A stretch of DNA of 64,000 nt from contig NZ_LT977071.1 in the NCBI RefSeq assembly GCF_900250075.1, positions 310,001-374,000 of the forward strand, read 5' to 3'. Below, in pieces: positions 61,760 through 64,000 of the stretch. Source of the DNA: Cupriavidus taiwanensis (GTDB taxonomy: Bacteria > Pseudomonadota > Gammaproteobacteria > Burkholderiales > Burkholderiaceae). Position 1 is the stretch's first letter. Each line of letters starts with the position of its first letter. A model generated the notes under the pieces. The model searched no databases. It saw only the letters and a list, made by a program, of their open reading frames with translations, and had not been told where the DNA came from. The translations under genes and the position numbers were made by a program.

Positions 61760-62704
61760 TCAGGCGGACAGCCGGGTCGCGGCCAGGCGCTCGGCGCAGG
61801 CCAGCGCGGCGCTGGTCATGATGTCGAGATTGCCGGCATAGGCCGGCAGGTAGTGCGCGGCGCCCTCCACCTCGAGGAAGATCGAGGTCTTGAGCCCGCT
61901 CATCGGTCCCAGCCCCGGGATATTCAGCGGCGCCGAGGGGTCGATGCGCTCGAACTGCACGCGCTGCTTGAGCCGGTAGCCCGGCACGTAGGCCTGCACC
62001 GCCTGCGCCATCGCTTCGATGCTCGCCTCGATCGCCGCCGTATCGGCATCGTCAGACAAGGTGAAGACGGTGTCGCGCATCATCAGCGGCGGCTCGGCCG
62101 GGTTCAGCACGATGATGGCCTTGCCGCGCGCCGCACCGCCCACCGAGCACAGTGCCTGGCTGGTGGTCTCGGTGAATTCGTCGATATTGGCGCGCGTGCC
62201 CGGCCCCGCCGACTTGCTGGAGATCGACGCGACGATCTCGGCGTAGTGCACCCTGGCCACGCGCGACACCGCCGCCACCATCGGGATGGTGGCCTGGCCA
62301 CCGCACGTGACCATGTTGATATTGGGCGCCGCCAGGTGCTGGTCGAGGTTGACCACCGGCACCACGTGCGGACCGATCGACGCCGGCGTCAGGTCGATCA
62401 CGCGCACGCCGTGCTGCTGCAGCACGCGGTTGTGGTGCGCGTGCGCGCCGGCCGAGGTGGCATCGAAGGCGATGCGGATCTCGCCGAAGCCGGGCATGGC
62501 GACCAGCCCGTCGATTCCTTCCGCGGTGATCGGCACGCCCAGCCGCGCGGCGCGGGCGAGCCCGTCCGACGCCGCGTCGATGCCCACCATGGCGCCCATC
62601 TCCAGATGCTGCGATTGCCGCATCACCTTGATCATCAGGTCGGTGCCGATATTGCCCGAACCGATGATGGCCACCTTGTGCCGGGCGTTTGCTTTCATGT
62701 CCAT
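61760..62704 (-). CDS. Acetaldehyde dehydrogenase (acylating)
   Basis: This 314-residue enzyme is of the MhpF/DmpF/BphJ family. It oxidises acetaldehyde to acetyl-CoA with NAD and CoA. The Rossmann motif is [17 protein letters not shown], the catalytic Cys lies in [14 protein letters not shown], and the C-terminal aldolase-contacting domain is present. It forms a channelling complex with the neighbouring aldolase. Start may be at either of two Met codons six bases apart. Confidence 0.94.
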   Translation of the reverse strand: MDMKANARHKVAIIGSGNIGTDLMIKVMRQSQHLEMGAMVGIDAASDGLARAARLGVPITAEGIDGLVAMPGFGEIRIAFDATSAGAHAHHNRVLQQHGVRVIDLTPASIGPHVVPVVNLDQHLAAPNINMVTCGGQATIPMVAAVSRVARVHYAEIVASISSKSAGPGTRANIDEFTETTSQALCSVGGAARGKAIIVLNPAEPPLMMRDTVFTLSDDADTAAIEASIEAMAQAVQAYVPGYRLKQRVQFERIDPSAPLNIPGLGPMSGLKTSIFLEVEGAAHYLPAYAGNLDIMTSAALACAERLAATRLSA

Positions 62705-62749
62705 GTTGCTGTCCTCTCCGTTGTCTTCGCTGTCTCCATTGCGCAGTGC

Positions 62750-62941
62750 TCAGCGCCCCAGCGCCTTGGCGGTGGTGCCGCCGATGCCGAACTGCGTCTT
62801 TGGCACCTCGGTGATCATCACGCGCACGGTTTCCACCGGCGCGCCCACCGCTTCCACCGCGGCATCGGTCAGCGCGCGGATCAGGCGCGCCTTCTGTTCG
62901 TCGGTACGGCCTTCGATCAGGAAGACCTGCAAGATCGGCAT
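62750..62941 (-). CDS. 4-oxalocrotonate tautomerase
   Basis: This 63-residue enzyme has Pro directly after the initiator Met (MPILQVFLIEGRTDEQK), the catalytic general base once Met is removed. Arg and Phe positions expected for the family appear at GRT near residue 11 and QFGIGG near 50. It isomerises 2-hydroxymuconate to 2-oxo-3-hexenedioate in the oxalocrotonate branch of meta cleavage. It lies between the decarboxylase and the dehydrogenase genes. Confidence 0.93.
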   Translation of the reverse strand: MPILQVFLIEGRTDEQKARLIRALTDAAVEAVGAPVETVRVMITEVPKTQFGIGGTTAKALGR

Positions 62942-62978
62942 GGTGTGTCTCCTTTTTCCAGACGTTCGCGGCGCGGGA

Positions 62979-63767
62979 TCAGGTGAAGCGCATCGAGACC
63001 GTGCCGAGATGCTGGTAGCGCACGGTGATGCTGTCGCCCGCGGCGACCGCGATGGCCTCGGTCACGCCGCCTGTCATGATGAAGGTCCCTGCAGGCAGCT
63101 CGTGGCCGCGCGCGCCCAGCATGTTGGCCAGCATGGCAACGCTGTTGGCGGGATGCCCCAGCACCGCGGCGCCGGCGGCGGTGGCGACCACCTCGCCGTT
63201 CTTCTCCAGCACCACGCCGAGGGTCTTCAGGTCGAGTCCGTCGGCGCCGCGGTGGCTGCCGCCGACAACGAAGCGCGCCGACGAGGTGTTGTCGGCAATC
63301 ACGCTCTTCAGGTCGAAGCGGAAGTTCTCGTAGCGCGAGTCGATCACCTCTACCGCCGGCAACACGAAGTCGGTCGCGGCCTGCACGTCGCCGATATGGC
63401 AGCCCGGCCCCTTGAGCGGCGCCTTCAGCACGAAGGCGATCTCGGCCTCGACCTTGGGGTGGATCAGCGTGCCGGTATCGATGGCGGCGCCGTCCATGCA
63501 GGCGCCGTAGTCGGTGAGAAAGCCGTACACCGGCTCGCTCACGCCCATCTGGCGCATCTTGGCGAACGAGGTCAGGCCCATCTTTAGGCCGGCGATGCGG
63601 GTGCCGCGTGCCAACTTGCGCGCGCGGATCGCGTCCTGGATCGCATAGGCGTCGCCCCAGTCCATCTCCGGATGCGCGTCGGTGATCTTCGGCACGGCTT
63701 CCCGGTGCAGCTCGGCGTTCTCCAGATGCTCGGCCAGCCGGGCGATGGTGTCTTGCGTGAGGTTCAT
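62979..63767 (-). CDS. 4-oxalocrotonate decarboxylase (2-oxo-3-hexenedioate decarboxylase)
   Basis: This 262-residue enzyme is of the hydratase/decarboxylase (FAH-like) family, DmpH/XylI type. Blocks are RIAGLKMGLTSFAKMRQMGV, HPKVEAEIAFVL, EVIDSRYENF and GHPANSVAMLANML. It removes CO2 from 2-oxo-3-hexenedioate to give 2-oxopent-4-enoate and normally works in complex with the hydratase, the gene of which begins just beyond. This order is that of dmp/xyl operons. Confidence 0.93.
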   Translation of the reverse strand: MNLTQDTIARLAEHLENAELHREAVPKITDAHPEMDWGDAYAIQDAIRARKLARGTRIAGLKMGLTSFAKMRQMGVSEPVYGFLTDYGACMDGAAIDTGTLIHPKVEAEIAFVLKAPLKGPGCHIGDVQAATDFVLPAVEVIDSRYENFRFDLKSVIADNTSSARFVVGGSHRGADGLDLKTLGVVLEKNGEVVATAAGAAVLGHPANSVAMLANMLGARGHELPAGTFIMTGGVTEAIAVAAGDSITVRYQHLGTVSMRFT

Positions 63768-63797
63768 GGCTTTGTCCTGCTGAAGGGATGGAAGGGG

Positions 63798-64000
63798 TCA
63801 GACGAAGCGCACGCCGGCCGAGCCGATGCCGCCCAGGCTGATGCGCAGCTGGTCGCCGGCGGTCACCGGCACCATCGCGGCCAGCGAGCCCGACAGGATC
63901 ACTTCGCCACGTTTCAGGCCAAGCCCCAGCCGGCCGAGCGTGTTGGCCAGCCACACCACCGCATTGGCGGGGTGCCCTAGCGCGGCCGCGCCGGCACCGG
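63798..64000 (-). CDS. 2-oxopent-4-enoate hydratase, C-terminal part, cut by window end
   Basis: The last 66 or so codons read ...GAAALGHPANAVVWLANTLGRLG, GEVILSGSLAAMVPVTAGDQLRISLGG, VRFV. This is the hydratase member (DmpE/MhpD type) of the same fold family as the decarboxylase. It hydrates 2-oxopent-4-enoate to 4-hydroxy-2-oxovalerate, the substrate of the aldolase. The remainder and the upper pathway genes should lie to the right of the window. Confidence 0.88.
   Translation of the reverse strand, partial: GAGAAALGHPANAVVWLANTLGRLGLGLKRGEVILSGSLAAMVPVTAGDQLRISLGGIGSAGVRFV

Noticed and set aside
1..64000. CRISPR arrays, rRNA, tRNA, riboswitches and intact insertion sequences
   Set aside because: No regularly spaced short repeats, conserved RNA sequences, cloverleaf patterns or transposase genes with terminal repeats were seen on reading the window. 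A covariance-model search would be needed for small RNAs.

Overview
The window looks like a chromosome segment of a GC-rich betaproteobacterium of the Burkholderiaceae, most like Cupriavidus or Ralstonia. The reasons are the overall GC and codon use, two Bug-type tripartite-tricarboxylate receptors, an OmpC-type porin, a VgrG with a long C-terminal DUF2345 region, a CzcCBA-type metal efflux operon, a complete fliLMNOPQR block and a Dmp/Mhp-type meta-cleavage lower pathway. No rRNA, tRNA, CRISPR array, integrase or intact insertion sequence was seen.

Layout. 1-10400: a GntR/UTRA regulator, then a type VI secretion effector module: a vgrG broken by two frameshifts, a DUF4123 adaptor, three DUF3304 lipoproteins and a Tle1 phospholipase, with remnants of duplicated effector and adaptor ends between the lipoproteins. 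10400-25900: stress and housekeeping genes, a czcCBA-like operon, an acyl-CoA dehydrogenase, a LysR regulator, a VapBC pair, a methyltransferase, an EamA transporter, a PQQ sugar dehydrogenase and a GST. 26270-42500: a less GC-rich catabolic island for allantoate/ureidoglycolate (allantoicase, ureidoglycine aminohydrolase, ureidoglycolate lyase, ABC, MFS, DctA-type and Bug transport proteins, porin), with a FadR-type regulator whose likely operator (CTGGT-N3-ACCAG) recurs at three promoters. The island also holds two pseudogene remnants. 42970-50480: acnB and the flagellar export genes.

50500-55320 is the most interesting part. Two near-identical promoters, each flanked by TTAGAC/TCGAA-type boxes, face a MarR gene. 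They drive a quinolinate phosphoribosyltransferase paralogue and a fused PhnN (ribose 1,5-bisphosphokinase)/AMP-phosphorylase-like protein, followed by a Bug receptor. Together these could run a PRPP-recycling cycle that turns a pyridine dicarboxylate such as quinolinate into nicotinate. This is inference from domain chemistry and shared promoters.

55350-64000: RtcB RNA ligase, a ParDE-type pair, a truncated LysR gene, a threonine dehydratase, a chemoreceptor, and a meta-cleavage lower pathway (4-hydroxy-2-oxovalerate aldolase, acylating acetaldehyde dehydrogenase, 4-oxalocrotonate tautomerase and decarboxylase, and the 3' end of a 2-oxopent-4-enoate hydratase cut by the window edge). Minus-strand coordinates near 14760-14820 may be off by one base, because one printed line appears to hold 61 bases.
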